DNA of 64,000 nucleotides from Posidonia oceanica (lineage: Eukaryota > Streptophyta > Magnoliopsida > Alismatales > Posidoniaceae). Where the stretch lies: positions 35,394,001 to 35,458,000 of the forward strand of contig JAZBRS010000049.1 of assembly GCA_037176725.1 (NCBI GenBank), in the 5' to 3' direction. How positions within the stretch are numbered: the first letter of the stretch is position 1; each line of letters begins with the position of its first letter. The notes under the pieces are model-generated. The model was not told the DNA's origin and ran no database searches. It worked only from the letters and a program-made list of their open reading frames with translations. This document shows positions 21,294 to 33,103 of the stretch, piece after piece. A program made the translations under genes and the position numbers.

Positions 21294-22327
21294 ATTAGAT
21301 GTTTATTTAACTTCGTCGTTGATGCGGGATTTGATGTCAAAGCCCGTTGTTCGGACTGCCTGAGCTGCCGAGTCTATCGCCGCTTCAAGCGGCGACTCAA
21401 CTAGTTTTCCAGGCGGTTCTCGGGCCGACTTTGAGCCGATGTATCTCGTGACCTAGGCCATCATTTTACAAAGTTTAGATATGGTTTTGATCCTGAACAT
21501 GTCTTCTTCATTTCCATGTATTTTGTTTTACGCTTCGAGTCGTTTTGATGACGTTTTGAGGGCGATGAAAGTCCCTGTCTGAGACACTCTTGATCGCCAG
21601 CCAGAGGGGCGACTAGTGTTGTCGCCGCTCACAGCGGCGACTTGCACGGGTTGCCACGGCTAACAGCGACCAGTGCCTGTCGTCGAGCTTACCGGCGACG
21701 CCTCTCATCGCCACGCTCACCAGCAACGCAGTCCAAGTGACAGACCGTGGACAAGCCCTCCTTTTTCGCTTTGCATTCTTGTTTACTTAGCTTGCTTTAT
21801 CCTGATCTTGTTTTCCTGGGCTTGCATGTCGTCGTATTATGTCATTCCAACTTTATTTAATTATTTCGGCATGTTTTCACTAAGTATAGCATGTTTTCAA
21901 ATGACATTCAAGTAAGTAAAGCATTCATAGCATGGCATAGCATCTATCGCCCATGAGCGTATATTTAAAGGCAAGCACTTGCCGAAATTCCCGCATATGC
22001 GAGCGATAAGCCTTGAAAGACCGATTCCTCAGGCGTGTCGGGGGTGTCTAACACCTTCCCCGCGCGTAATAGGAGTCCTTACCCTTTCCCTGGCCTGTAG
22101 TGACCATTTTGCACTCGTCCTTGGCACGAGTCATCATTTTGCATAACATTGCATTCATTTGCATGTTTTCTCACATTTCCCTCGGTTTTCCTTGTCTTCC
22201 GATTTAATAGATTAGGTGGCGACTTTGTTTTGCTTTATCTTTTTATTTTCCTTCTTCGCGTCGCTATCTGTGAAGACCTCTCTTTTGGGTCCTCGTCGGT
22301 CCGATCTAAAGGTATTAGGCGTTCACA
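21294..22327 (+). repeat. Element E: remnant of 5' LTR (right part)
   Basis: This is what remains of an LTR to the right of the B insertion. It ends near TTCACA just before a primer binding site. It has perfect inverted repeats at 21377-21395 and 21621-21641. It also has the block at 21995-22085 (ACCGATTC ... GGGGGTGTCTAACACCTTCC) shared with the LTRs of A and F. The left part must lie beyond the 5' end of B, outside the window. Confidence 0.7.
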
Positions 22328-22330
22328 GGC

Positions 22331-22348
22331 TGGCGACTCTGTTGGGGA
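22331..22348 (+). other. Primer binding site of element E
   Basis: TGGCGACTCTGTTGGGGA, three bases after the LTR. It differs by two bases from that of element A (39402-39419) and fits the 3' end of a plant arginine tRNA as reported for Ogre elements (recalled, not checked). Confidence 0.75.
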
Positions 22349-23392
22349 ATTTAGACTCCGGCTTTCATTTTGCCTTTCTCGCTTGCTTGGATTTCACGCT
22401 TTTGCTTGCCTATTTGCCTACTTCCATGCTTTCTGCTTGCCTTATGCATGTTTGCCTGCTTTATTTCTTACATTGCCCTTGTTTGCTTTATTTGTGCTTT
22501 ATACATGCCTTTTGAGAGGTAATTGCTTTCTTTTACACAATTGCTATGCCACCACAGATGCACATGTCTTTTGTCTTGTTGTATGATTGCTTGCATGTCA
22601 TGCCTTCCTGTTTCTTTCCCCTTCATGCATATGCCATGCCTAGGATATTAGAAACATGTTTTCTCTCCTTTGGCTTAATTTAAAAGCAACAATAAAGCCA
22701 ACTTTCAAATCTTAAGTACAACTAGAGCCAAACTTACAATTTTCCCCCCTTCGTTAAATAAAACGCAAGTAAAACACTCTAAAGCATATCGCATGATTGA
22801 TCATTTAGAAAGCATGCATCTTCTCATCTAAGTCCACCTATCAGTCTGAGAAGGACAGTCCCGATCTCTCGTTCGGTTGCTTTGGCATAGGGCGAGCTGG
22901 TCGGTCTGTCCCCCCTTGTCAGGGGTTGTGTCGGTGCTAGTAGAGGGTACAGACCATTCTTCGGCAGGGTCAAGGCCATTAACGCACCACCGATTCACCG
23001 CCTGAGCTTTAGTCAGGATTTAGAACGAGGACCTACTTTTTCTGACCTAGAGTCAATAAAATCCATTACCCATGAGTGAGTCCGAGTAGGTCATTTACTC
23101 AGGACATGCATGGTAAGAGAGTGCATAATAGGTCATTCATTTGCATTGTATGCCATTCATACCACTGCAAAAACTTGCATTGCATCTTTGTCCAGGTACT
23201 AACCTGATTTGCTTTGCCTGTCCGCAGGTAGGTGTGAGATCCTCAGCCGGAGCTCGAGCATCTCTGTCCCGGGCAGCTCCCCGTGGTCCCCCTCTCTTTC
23301 CGGGCTATTCGTCGTCTTCGACGATAGCTCGTCCTAGAACTCGTGTGTCTTCTTTTCGCCGCAGCCCTGTCCCTTCCCTCTTGCAGTCAGCT
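22349..23392 (+). other. Element E 5' leader
   Basis: About 1 kb between the primer binding site and gag. The part at 22840-23010 (CCACCTATCAG, GGTCGGTCTGTCCCCCCTTG, AACGCACCACC) is clearly related to 40165-40330 in element A. This region is therefore conserved between two families whose LTRs have diverged, which fits a packaging role. A CCCC-TTGTCA-GGGG hairpin occurs near 22910. Confidence 0.6.
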
Positions 23393-23989
23393 ATGACCCA
23401 GCATGCCAACGAGCCTCTTACTTCTGTTGCACTAGAGGAGTTTTCGACTTCGGTCCCTCCTACTGCTGCAGCTTCCCCTGCTTTCCATGCATTCTATTTC
23501 TGGGTGCATGATGACACTCTATATACCACGGAGGAATCGCGGGTCATAGTCAGTCTAGAGCCCATCACCGATTCTGTCGCGGTGACCACCACTCGGGCTC
23601 TGGATACCCTTCCTTTTGCCCCTTCTTTGGGCTTTCCTGTTTCAGGAACTCAGCCGACTACGACTACTTCTGTTGTAGAGTCTGTCCCTCTTGGCTCTTT
23701 TTCTCTCGTGTCCCCTTCAACAACTATCCCTTTACGTCCCGGGTCGTCAGTCGACGAGTCCTCTGCCATGCGAGCGCAACATCTGTGGGCTATGACCCAA
23801 AGGTTGCAAGGCATGGCCTTTTCTTCTGGTCCTGCTCCCTCTTTTTCTCATCCTCTGACCCCTGAGGTTCCGATGTAGCCCTCTGTAGTTTGGCAGACTC
23901 ACCACACTGCACTTCTGCCCTTATCATCACCCCAGCTTCTCACAGCTTCGGCGATGAGGGTGCCTTATCGGCCTCCTGCACTTACACAG
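23393..23989 (+). pseudogene. Element E gag N-terminus, cut by element C
   Basis: The start ATG at 23393 gives MTQHANEPLTSVALEEF, matching MAQYVSEPLFTPVTEGV of element A. The AQRLQGMAF-like segment near 23790 also matches A (LQGMALSV). A TAG at 23876-23878 interrupts the frame and is likely CAG in origin. The gene stops at 23989, where element C is inserted; the rest of E must lie to the right of A, outside the window. Confidence 0.72.
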
Positions 23990-25448
23990 TGTGGATGTGG
24001 ATTTGGGGGTGAAGGTAACAATGCTTCCACGACGTTGTTAACTTTGTTGTTATCGCCACTCGCCTTTGGGTAGACAAGACACCTTGGGGGAGATTATGAA
24101 GATGTAGGTCCTCAGACCACTAGATCGATGGCTGGATGTCGTCTAGCGGCTCCCTCGTGTTACGTAAGCGTTTTCCTTTCCTTCAAAACAAAAATAAAAA
24201 ATAAAAAGATCTAGATTAGTTAAAGTGTAGTAGTCAGTAATAGAAGTAAACAGGAAATAACATAAGCAAATAGATCTAATACTAACCAAGGGGGGGTGTT
24301 CCCTGCATGCATATGCTATGGGTCCTATGCTAAGGAATGCAATATGAATTAAAAAGTAGATTGTATGAATACTCCCTTCACCCTCGTGCTGTATGCAGTG
24401 GAGTAGAAGTGGAGGCACGGTCGGAGCTTCGGCTTAGCTGGGAATCTCTGGGATCGAAGATGGAAGCTTGGGTTCCTCTTTTCTGAAGGTAGGAGATAGA
24501 GCTTCTGGGTTGAAAATTCTAGCTCTTGAAGGTGGAGACACGAAATTGACAGGGTGATTCCTCTTTTTAAAATTCCGACTCTCAAACCACTAGCCTAGGG
24601 GGTCTATTTATAAACTATAGGGGTGAGGACGGTTGGAATTCAGAAAATTCTAGAAGAAAAGTGGCAGTTAGGGTTAGTTGCCTGTTGAGGTGGTGACTAA
24701 GGGTAGCAACCGTCCAGTCAAACGTGGAAAAACCGTGGGAACGAGGCCACGACTGTTAGTCGTCGGTTGAGTTGGCGCCTAACGATCGAGGGGATCATGG
24801 GAAATAACCGTGGAAAAGCGGTTCAAAGGAGGCTACGATCATTAGTCGCTGATTGAGTTGGCGCCTAATGGTTGAGGGATCGTGGGAGATAACCACTGTA
24901 GTTCCACGACCGCTTAGTCGCCGGTTGAGCTGGTGCCTAAGAGTTGAGGGGATCGTGGAAAATAACCATCAAGACAACTGTTAAAGGCGGTTAATGGAAC
25001 CCACAACTGTTAGTCGCCTATAAGGATGACGTCTAAATTAGTCGCCGTTTGACCGGGCGGCTAACTTAGTCGCCTCCTCAGTTGGCTACTAACAAGCTCA
25101 GGTCATTTCCAGCCCTACCTTTCGGGTTTTGGATAGAGAAAACAAGATAGAAGGTCGGAAAACTACAGATAGTCTATGAAATCAAGAAGGCATCTCTGTT
25201 AACTCAGATCTGCCACGAATCTGAGTAGAAGTAAAGGATACTCAGGGTACTCGGAATTGCCACGAGCCTGAGTGAGTTAGCTCTGCCACAGCCAATAACC
25301 TGAGTCAAGGTAGAATGAAGTGATGCTTTGAAGAAATCAAGGAACATCTGGAAGACATGTTATTAAAGCTTTAGTTATGTGATCTTTGGCGCCTCAGAAG
25401 TTCCTGTCCTCTATGAAATCTGGGAAATGCGAAAATGGGATATCTACA
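23990..25448 (-). repeat. 3' LTR of element C (1459 bp)
   Basis: On the minus strand it starts TGTAGATATCCCATTTTCGC at 25448 and ends CATCCACA at 23990. The segment 23990-24362 is nearly identical to 33104-33474, the start of the cut 5' LTR. A TATA box TATAAATAG lies at 24612-24604 on the minus strand. Four to five repeats of a TTAGTCGCC ... GGCGCCTAA module occur at 24755-25090. Confidence 0.85.
24750..25095 (-). promoter_or_regulatory. Repeated inverted module in U3 of element C
   Basis: Copies near 24755, 24846, 24913, 25011 and 25040 have TTAGTCGCC (or a near variant) facing GGCGCCTAA across about 10-12 bases. They lie upstream of the TATA box on the minus strand, the place of enhancer-like repeats in LTRs. 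Confidence 0.5.
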
Positions 25449-25463
25449 GATGCCCCTCATTGG
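25449..25463 (-). other. Polypurine tract of element C
   Basis: On the minus strand CCAATGAGGGGCATC directly precedes the LTR start TGTAGATATCCC. It resembles the tracts of A and B. Confidence 0.75.
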
Positions 25464-25671
25464 AGTTGATCTTAGAACAAGATTAAGTCAAAGGTAAGAA
25501 CAAATGTTCCATTGAGCATTTCCTGAAAAGGAGAGCTTCATCTCAAACAATCCGCCACTAAGGATGAAGAAAGATAAATAAAAAAGGAAGAAGGGGTGAA
25601 CTGACTCGGTGTCAGGAGATTGCCGAACGGTCGAGTGGTTCGATTAATTGCCGTCATATTGAAGACTCAGG

Positions 25672-27041
25672 TGTAGATACCCCATTTTGGCACTCCCTTC
25701 ATGTTAGTTTGGTCTTTGCAATAGGTCGTTCTTAGAAGTCCTTCGCCCGATCCAGAATGTCTCACTCGAGCCAAATGTTTTCTCTCCAGTCCAAAATGTT
25801 ATCCCTATCTAAGCTCCAAGTGTCGGCAGTTTGAATGTTCTTCATGTCTTGACCAAATTTGGAAGTTGAACTGATGAGGGTATTGTACGCTGGCTTCTCA
25901 GCGTACAACGTTGGCCGCTGGTTTCCCAGCAGCTAACATTGGCCGTTGGTTTTCCAGCGTCCAACATGGCAACCCAGTCAGTCCAAAACTTTCTTTATTT
26001 GGCCAAATCCAAAAATCGTTTTTTTTTGCCTTCTTTGGAACCTGTTGACCGGTTAAAGCTATCAAAGCTGAGTTAAACACACTTAATGACTCCTTAATTG
26101 GGGAATTTTCCTTTATCCTGGCAGTTATGTCTCGGAGGTCGTTATACGCTAGTACTCTCGCTTATAATGTTATACGCTGGTTTTCCAGCGTATAATACTT
26201 CTGAAACAGGAAATTCTGCTGACTTGGCCTTTATGTCCTATTTTCTTCCTCCCCTGCTTCTATAAAAGCAGGGGTACTCCCACAGGGTTGAGGGCCGGAT
26301 TTTTGAAACTCACATGTTTTCTTGAGATTAAAAGATTTTTAGAGAGAAGTGAGGTCTTTGAGAATTGAAAGAGTGAAGAGAGATTTTGAAAGGCGGAAAG
26401 TTTTCGAAAGAGCTTGAGTGTCCCTTTGTCGTTGTTGGCATCATGTTAACGTGTTTTGCACTCTGTCCATAGATAAAGGGGGCTCTATTTTATTGTTTTT
26501 TTTTCTTTTTCTCATACCACATATTTAACTCTATAGCATAATCAAGCAATTTTGAGTTCATATATTGTTGTAGCTAAGCATACATTTTTATTAGTTGCAA
26601 CCGAGGGGATCAAACCCCTCGAGTACGTATTTCATTACGTTTCCCCATTTTTTCTATTTATTCTGGATAAGTTACTACACCATATTGATCCATCTTTGCA
26701 TTATTTTTGTTTGTTTTGCTGACATTTGTCATACGAGGAAGAAGAAAGAAGAAGAAGCTCACCAAGCACGGGCACTCTTGGGCAACGTTGGCGTTGTCCC
26801 AAGGTACCTGAACTCGCAACCATATCACATCTCCCCAAGGTGTCTCGAGGGCCAGCGAAAGCAAACCAAGAGTGGCGATCACACTGACTTCAACACACGT
26901 GGAGTGAAGAAGTCGGATACAACAAAAGGGGGCCCCAAGAAGGAGCGAACAGCAACAAAAGAAAAGGGAGAGATGAAGAAGCCACCCCCTTCTCCTCCCT
27001 GAAAATTTCCTCCTTCCTCCTCGCAAAACCCCATATCCACA
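25672..27041 (+). mobile_element. Solo LTR D, B family (1370 bp), flanked by TCAGG
   Basis: The full LTR runs from TGTAGATACCCC to ATATCCACA, with TCAGG at 25667-25671 and at 27042-27046. No internal region remains, so the element was removed by LTR-LTR recombination. It keeps the AACGTT/GCTGG module (25890-25970 and 26140-26200), the TATA hairpin (26251-26274) and a CGAGGGG-ATCAAA-CCCCTCG hairpin near 26603-26622 that collapsed into a G run in the B LTR. Confidence 0.93.
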
Positions 27042-27046
27042 TCAGG

Positions 27047-29108
27047 CATGGAGGGATCAAGTTGGTTTCGGGATTATGTGTCGCAGCCGATGTCGAGACC
27101 TGTCAATCATGTAGAGATATACTTCAACGAGGCAGAAGCTAAGGAGGAAATCGTGGGGCGTGATCCTTACACGATCGAAAAGGAGTGCTCTTGTGGCATC
27201 TTGTTTAAGATTTTACTCGGATTGGAATTGATAGAAGGATTGGTAGGAACTTGGTTGGCTCTAGGAGAATCACTTGTCCTAAGGGTTTCTAACACTCTTG
27301 AAGATCAATTGGCTCCGTCCGTGCTCCACTTCCAATGATATGAGAAAATGCATGGATGCATGATTCAAGCAAACAAATGCAAATGCAACATACGATGCAA
27401 TGAATGCTCCATATGCTAGGTTAGGCCGGCGGGGTATGGTTGGTCCCAAACCATATGGACATATGTGAAATGAATGAATGCAGTTTGTTGTGGTCAAGTG
27501 TTTTTCGTCCTCAAGTGTGACCAGTACTCTTGGGAAAGGACTGTCATCCCACAGCTCGATTTGGCAAATAAAGGAGTTCTATGATTAAAGAACCGGGTGA
27601 GGGAGTGAACCCTTCCTTTGTCAAACCGAGGTTTGCCTTTTAGTCAAAGTGGGTGTGCCTTTGCACACTATATCAGCCCCTTAGACGTGAGCTCATTCTT
27701 TAGATTGTAAGCTTTGGTACCTACACACTTAACAAAAGATGTTAGTAATCACAGGTGAACCTTTCCCAGTTCCTATGGAGATTGACTAAGTTATACTTGT
27801 ATAGGGGGCAAAGTAATCTCTTAATCAACATGCTTGGGAACTAGGTGGAGGGAATTAGTCTTGGCCTCAGTGGAGAGATGGAAAATCGGAGCCCAGTAGA
27901 TGCTCTAAAGATTATTGCAAAAGCAATGTATTTGTTGAGAAAACGCACCCAAGCCGTGTGATACGCTTGAGTAGGACGCTATCTCCAAATCCGAGGTAAA
28001 TGATTGTTGCATCACCGGCCAAACTAATTCTAGTGTTCTTATTTACTAAGTTTTCACTTGTATGTAGGGTGGATGGTGCTTCTTTTTGGTTGGTTTTCCT
28101 GGATTTTCTAATTTTTTTGAATTTTGTGTTTTTTTTTTTGGTATTTTTGATTTTCTATTTTTTTGTATTTTGGGATTTTCTATATTTTTTTTTTGTATTT
28201 TGGATTTTCTATTTTTTTTGGTATTTTTTGGATTGATGAGTGCAGTCACAACTGTCTACTCACAGCTTTTGCAGCATTGCCTGGTATTATCTAGGGTGAG
28301 AGAGCTTTCCCTTCTAACATGCCTAGTCTGTTGAGAACTTAGAACCTCATACTAGCCTTGGTTTGCTTGTTGTTTCCTTCGTTTAATCAGTCCCTGAACT
28401 TCTAGGATTCTCTGCCCCTTGCTGTGGGTGAGATAGGTGGAGGAGGCTTGAAGTGCAGTAAGCTCTCTACTTTGACTCAGGTCTTGAATTCCACTTGCCT
28501 TTCCTTGGTCCTTAATGCGTCTTTCAAGGATTCTCACTTGGACAGTTTTTTTGCTACCTTCTTTCCTCTCTGTTTGGGCAGTTTTTGCTGCCATCTTTTC
28601 TGGACGCTTTTTAGGTTAATTGGCAAGCGGTTCGTACCATTAGCCTTTGCTCCGAGCTTGCCTTTCTCTTACCTCCCCGTGCAAGTGTATGTGCAGACAG
28701 GACAAGGTTGAGGTTACCCTAGTTGCTCAGTTCCTTTTCTATTTAGGATGCAACTTTCTTTCCTTGGCTAGGACTTGGTCTTTGATTCTTTCTAGATTTT
28801 GGCATGCTAATTAAGGAGGTATTGTATATGACTCCCACGGATCTAAAGATGCCTTTAGGTTGTTACAACCAGTGGTTGGATCTTCCCTGAGTGTGACGGT
28901 CTCTGCTTAGGAAACCCTAGATAATCTTTTGGCAACTCTGCTTTGTGCTCTAAGTTGTTGGGTATAATCCATACTCATCAGTCATTATTTATTTATTATT
29001 TATTACTTATGATCTAACTTAGCAATAAAGATAAATAAAGGAAAACAAAGTAAGGAAAAGGAAAAAAAAAGTCTTATTTACAAGTTCTAATTGTATTAAC
29101 CACTATCC
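27047..29108 (-). other. Element C 3' non-coding region
   Basis: No gene visible on either strand. It includes the T-rich repeat at 28080-28225 and blocks that match 7200-7900 of element B in reverse: the GGCCGGTGATGCAA block near 28010-28022 and the GAAGGTAGCAAA block near 28550-28565. Another 220 bp of the same UTR lies at 25464-25666 to the left of solo LTR D. Confidence 0.55.
28080..28225 (-). repeat. T-rich degenerate tandem repeat
   Basis: Repeats of TTTTTGGTATTTTTGGATTTTC-like units (A/T-rich on the minus strand), the counterpart of 7535-7705 in element B. Confidence 0.7.
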
Positions 29109-31726
29109 TCAGTCGGTTTCAGTGGAACTTCGCACCTCCCTTCCCAGATGAGGGGGCTTACTTGAGGGGTGACTGCGGAAGTCTGCCCCTAGCGTTATGT
29201 AGTCAGGTACTTGTGGCACATGTTCTTGTCTTTCTTTTGGCTTGCCCCCAGTCCTTGCCTTCAGAGGATCAAAGTTGGACTCATTCTGACCCGTTCCAGG
29301 CGGCATGCCCTTGGTGGCTTTGTTTTGGAGTGAGGCTATCAAATGTCCTCCTCCTCTTGAAGTGTGGCTGCCGATGTGCTCTGTATTAATCTCTCCTTCG
29401 TGAACACAGTGTTCATGACTGCCCCTAGTGTGTCCTCTTATAGGATCGGACGGTTTAGGAGGAGGATCAGCTCTTGCTTGTGCTGCTTGGAGAGCTTGGC
29501 AGAGTGAACCAAGTGCAGCTTCTGCTTTATACCAGTCTGAATCAGCATACTCATCGTAGATGGGCGACTGGCTTTCTTGAATTATGTCCTGGAACATCTG
29601 AGAGTCCATTGCCTTTTCATTACACCAGTCTGGGACAGTGTACTCATCATAGATGGGTGAGCAGCCTTCCTTTGTTAAGTCCTGGAGTACATGAGAATCA
29701 AGGTCCCCTTCGCTGGATGGGCTTTGCTCTAGATCTGCTGGTATGCATTGGATGGATGCGAACTCAGCCCAAGCAGTTGACAAGATGATCTCTGCATCTG
29801 CATGATCTACTCGGTAGTTGAACAAGGGCTCTTCATGTATCTGCATCACCTACTGTCATTCTTGAGCCGCCTTTAGTCTGACTTTGAGCTCAGGCCACAT
29901 GATATCACCCTTGTCATTAAGATTGTGTATCTTATCTTTGACAGTGAAGCATTCTTCAAGAGTGTGCCCATTGTTCTGATGATAAGGGCAATGCTTGGCC
30001 ATATTAGCGTTTGGGTAGCTCGGACTGGGCTCTGGGAGCTGCAGATCTCCACTCTCAACCAGCATCCTGAATGTATCGGGGATTGATTCAGGAAGCGGAG
30101 GATAGTTTTGCCTCTGAGGGCCTTTGTAGCTTCGTGGAGGAGGGACGCTGTGATAGTTCCTCTACCCCTGTTGTTGCCCCTGGTATCTTTGCTGGGCATG
30201 TACTGGATAATTAGGTGACTGTTGTTGTTGGTGCTGTCTTGGCTGCACTAACTGCCCCTGGTACTGAGCTGGTTGGCTTAGGTACGGCTCTAGCTGATAC
30301 TGGGTTGGTTGCCCTTGGGCCAGGAGTGATTGCTTAGACTAGTATTGGGGATTTCTTTGCCCCTTCTGCTTCTGCTGAATTGAGATCTGGGCCATGTCAC
30401 CAGTGATCCCTTCAAGTGTATAGCCAGAAGCCTTCTTCCTGCCCCTTCCCTCGAGCTCTAAGAATGGTAGATCCTCTTTGTGACGGAGGACTCTGGTAGC
30501 ACGCTCATGTAGCTGAGGGTATGTTTGGAGGTCACTCATTAGTAGCCCTGTTCTAAGTACTCATGTAGTGTTTCGAGCGATGATCTCGACTGCTTGGCTT
30601 TCAGGAATATAGCATTTAGATCTTGTAGCCTTGTCTCTCCATCTACTTGCAAAATTGGCGAACTCCTCATTAGGTTTCATCCTTTCAGCGAGGAGGTTGC
30701 TCATTGTAGGCTCGTGTTGGATGCGATGGACATATTGGCGAAGAAATTTTTCCTAGACCTTTTTGAAGTTATTGAGATCATATGCTGTGAGCGTGTTGAA
30801 CCATCTCAGTACTTCTCCTTCCAAGCTCTTAAAGAAGAGGTAAATTATAAGCCCATTGTCGTATTGATAGGGTAGAACGTCCATGGCAAATGTGGCTAGA
30901 TGGCCCCTTGGATCCTCTATTCCACTGTATTTCCTCATCTTTGACATTTTGAATCTAGGTGGAAGAACAAAATGAGGAAATTTTGACGTGTCAAACCCTA
31001 TCGGTGCTTTAGATGTAACTCCCGCCTCTGTGAGTGCTTCAGAAATCATTCTTTTGATGTCCTGTCCTGGCATACCTTGTTGTCGCTGGTTTAGCTACCC
31101 ATGTGTTTGGTGGAACGGTGGTGATAGAGGGTCATATGGTGGAGAGAATGGTTGGGTTTGATGTAGAGTGTAGTATGATTGTGTGTTACCGGAGGTTGTG
31201 GTGAGTGTGATATCCCAGGATGCTGTGGTTGGTATGATGTTCTGAGATATTGTGGTTGTTGGTAGGTTATGTATGATGGCATGGTTTGCTGCATGAAAGG
31301 ATAGGTTTGTGTTGTGTACGTGTGAGTGGGCGTGGTTAATGGGTTTTGGTGGTAGTTTGGGAAAGAAGTTTGGTAGACGAGTGAGGTTTGTAGACTCCTA
31401 AATGAGGGATAGTGGTGCCGTGCCAGGAGTTGGTAGATCTCATTAGTCGCTTCCTCAGATAGATAGGAAGTGATCGTTGTAAGCGCTACTTGGGAGGTTA
31501 CCTCGGGATTCGTGTGTTCAAACGAGGTACTCCGAGGTCGGGAGTGGCTTATCTCTCTTTCTCCCTCAACTTCTTGTGCAAAGTTGGGAGCTTTCGGTTC
31601 TTTCGCCGGTGAACTTGAAGCTCTGAATAAGAACCCATTTGGGTCCATTCTTGGTTGTGCCGTGGAGGTAGAGGATGAGGCAGAGGTCATATTGATGTGC
31701 CCTTGATTTGGTCGATAAAGCTCCAT
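29109..31726 (-). pseudogene. Element C gag
   Basis: The likely start is MELYRPNQGHINM at 31726. The upstream in-frame Met only adds a Lys/Glu run from simple sequence. The N-terminal part is rich in Tyr, Gln, Pro and His. After a frameshift near 31150 the Retrotrans_gag core follows: FDTSKFPHFVLPP, MRKYSGIEDPRGHLATF and EGEVLRWFNTL (31000-30760), then EEFANFASRWRDKA. The zinc knuckle CPYHQNNGHTLEEC lies near 29985 and matches that of element B. The tail repeats SPIYDEY twice. Stops near 31093, 30752, 30557, 30338, 30163, 29855 and 29849 are mostly TAG. It ends at 29109 with no pol behind it. Confidence 0.82.
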
Positions 31727-33081
31727 CGTGAAATTGTCTTCTTTTTTTTTCCTTCTTCTTTCTTTTTTTTCTTTTTTTTTCTTCTTTCTTTTTTTCATTT
31801 TTTTTTCAGACTATTTCAGACCATTACGGGAGATTTTAAGAAAGAAATTACAGACTCAATATACTAATTAATACAGACTTGATTAAATAAAGGGAAATAA
31901 ACAGAAACTGAAACAGTTTGTGCCTGCAATCCTGTGAACAGTAATAAATAAACCCCTACAATTAATGCACTGAAACACAAGGTTTCCCTGTAGTCGCCTG
32001 TAGTACAGGCGGCCAAACAAGTCACCTATTGAACCGACGGCTGAGTGAGGCGCCTCCTGAACAGGCGGCTATACCTCTGTTCAGTCAGTAAACCAGGTCT
32101 GCTCTGGACAGACCGTGCAACAAACAAGAAAAAAAAATACAAGTTGCAGACAAAGCGTAGTTTTTTTTTTTTGTTCAAGTGATTAGTTAGCCAATTAGTT
32201 TAAACCTGCATATTCACAATTAATAGGATTTGGGCTTATGGGTACCACTCCTTGACCTTCTTTAGGGTCCACGAAGAGGGCCTAAGTGGCAGGTTTGTCT
32301 CTCTAAAGAGGAGCCCACCACCTAGGATTCTGTCCTTAAGATCGACCTTTATCAAACCATAAAACAGTAAATAAACAGGAAATATTAAAGTGTCAAGTAT
32401 CTACTAAGGATTATTTTTTACTTAAGGAAGAGAATGAGTCAAAAATAAAACCCTAGGACAACTTGAGTTCTTAATCTAACTGCCCCAATCAAGTAGAGTA
32501 TGGGAGAGCAACTTGCACTGGCCCGAGTTCGCTCTACTTGATTGTTTTAGTTAGAGGAAGATTTCCTTAAGGAACTTTAACTTCAATATATAAACAAATT
32601 AGTTTCCACCTTAAGGGTGGACACAAACAAATCTAAAAACTGTTAAAAAAACTAAAACATAATGGACAGGAATAGTTGTTTTTAATTTTTTTATGTAACT
32701 ACAGATCCAAAAATACAACACAAATTACAGAAAAACTAATGATCTGCAGTAAAAAAAACGGACTCAGAAGGAGCCGCCTGTAATGGTGGCGCCCCTGTCG
32801 GTCACCTCTAAGAGAAGCGACTAAGATAGGTGCTCCTTGAATTGGCAGCTCAGATGCAGAGTCTTCTGACCTCAGTAAAACAGACCTAGCTATTGGAGCT
32901 CTGGGTTTTACTGACGTCAGAAACAGATATAAAAAGTGAAAAAAAAACAGATAAAGGCATGGGAGTTGTGAAAACCTAATCGCACGATCACCCGAACCAA
33001 AAACTACACCTAAATTTATACAAATAATGGAAAGGAAGAAAAGGAATTACTTACGTAGCATGGGGGTTGACTAAAGCTGAG
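31727..33081 (-). other. Element C 5' leader
   Basis: About 1.35 kb between primer site and gag, no gene. It contains CGCCTG-TAGTA-CAGGCG near 31995-32011 and a related GCCGCCTG motif near 32770, like the modules of its LTR, and the long hairpin at 32475-32555. Confidence 0.55.
32475..32555 (-). other. Long bipartite hairpin in the leader of element C
   Basis: Left arm: TCTAACT (32475-32481), five unpaired bases, AATCAAGTAGAG (32487-32498). Right arm: CTCTACTTGATT (32532-32543), five unpaired bases, AGTTAGA (32549-32555). Both stems are perfect, 19 pairs in all, with a symmetric 5 x 5 internal loop and a 33-base terminal loop. Its position between primer site and gag fits a packaging or dimerisation signal (inference). 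Confidence 0.7.
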
Positions 33082-33098
33082 TGCTACCGTGATCACCA
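33082..33098 (-). other. Primer binding site of element C
   Basis: On the minus strand TGGTGATCACGGTAGCA, five bases after the LTR end CATCCACA. It begins with TGG as required for pairing to a tRNA CCA end. I could not assign the tRNA. Confidence 0.6.
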
Positions 33099-33103
33099 GA
33101 GAC

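Noticed and set aside
21294..22327. Unrelated host intergenic DNA after the B LTR
   Set aside because: It ends in an LTR-like CA followed by an arginine-type primer site, and contains the R/U5 block shared with LTR A, so it is better read as LTR of element E.
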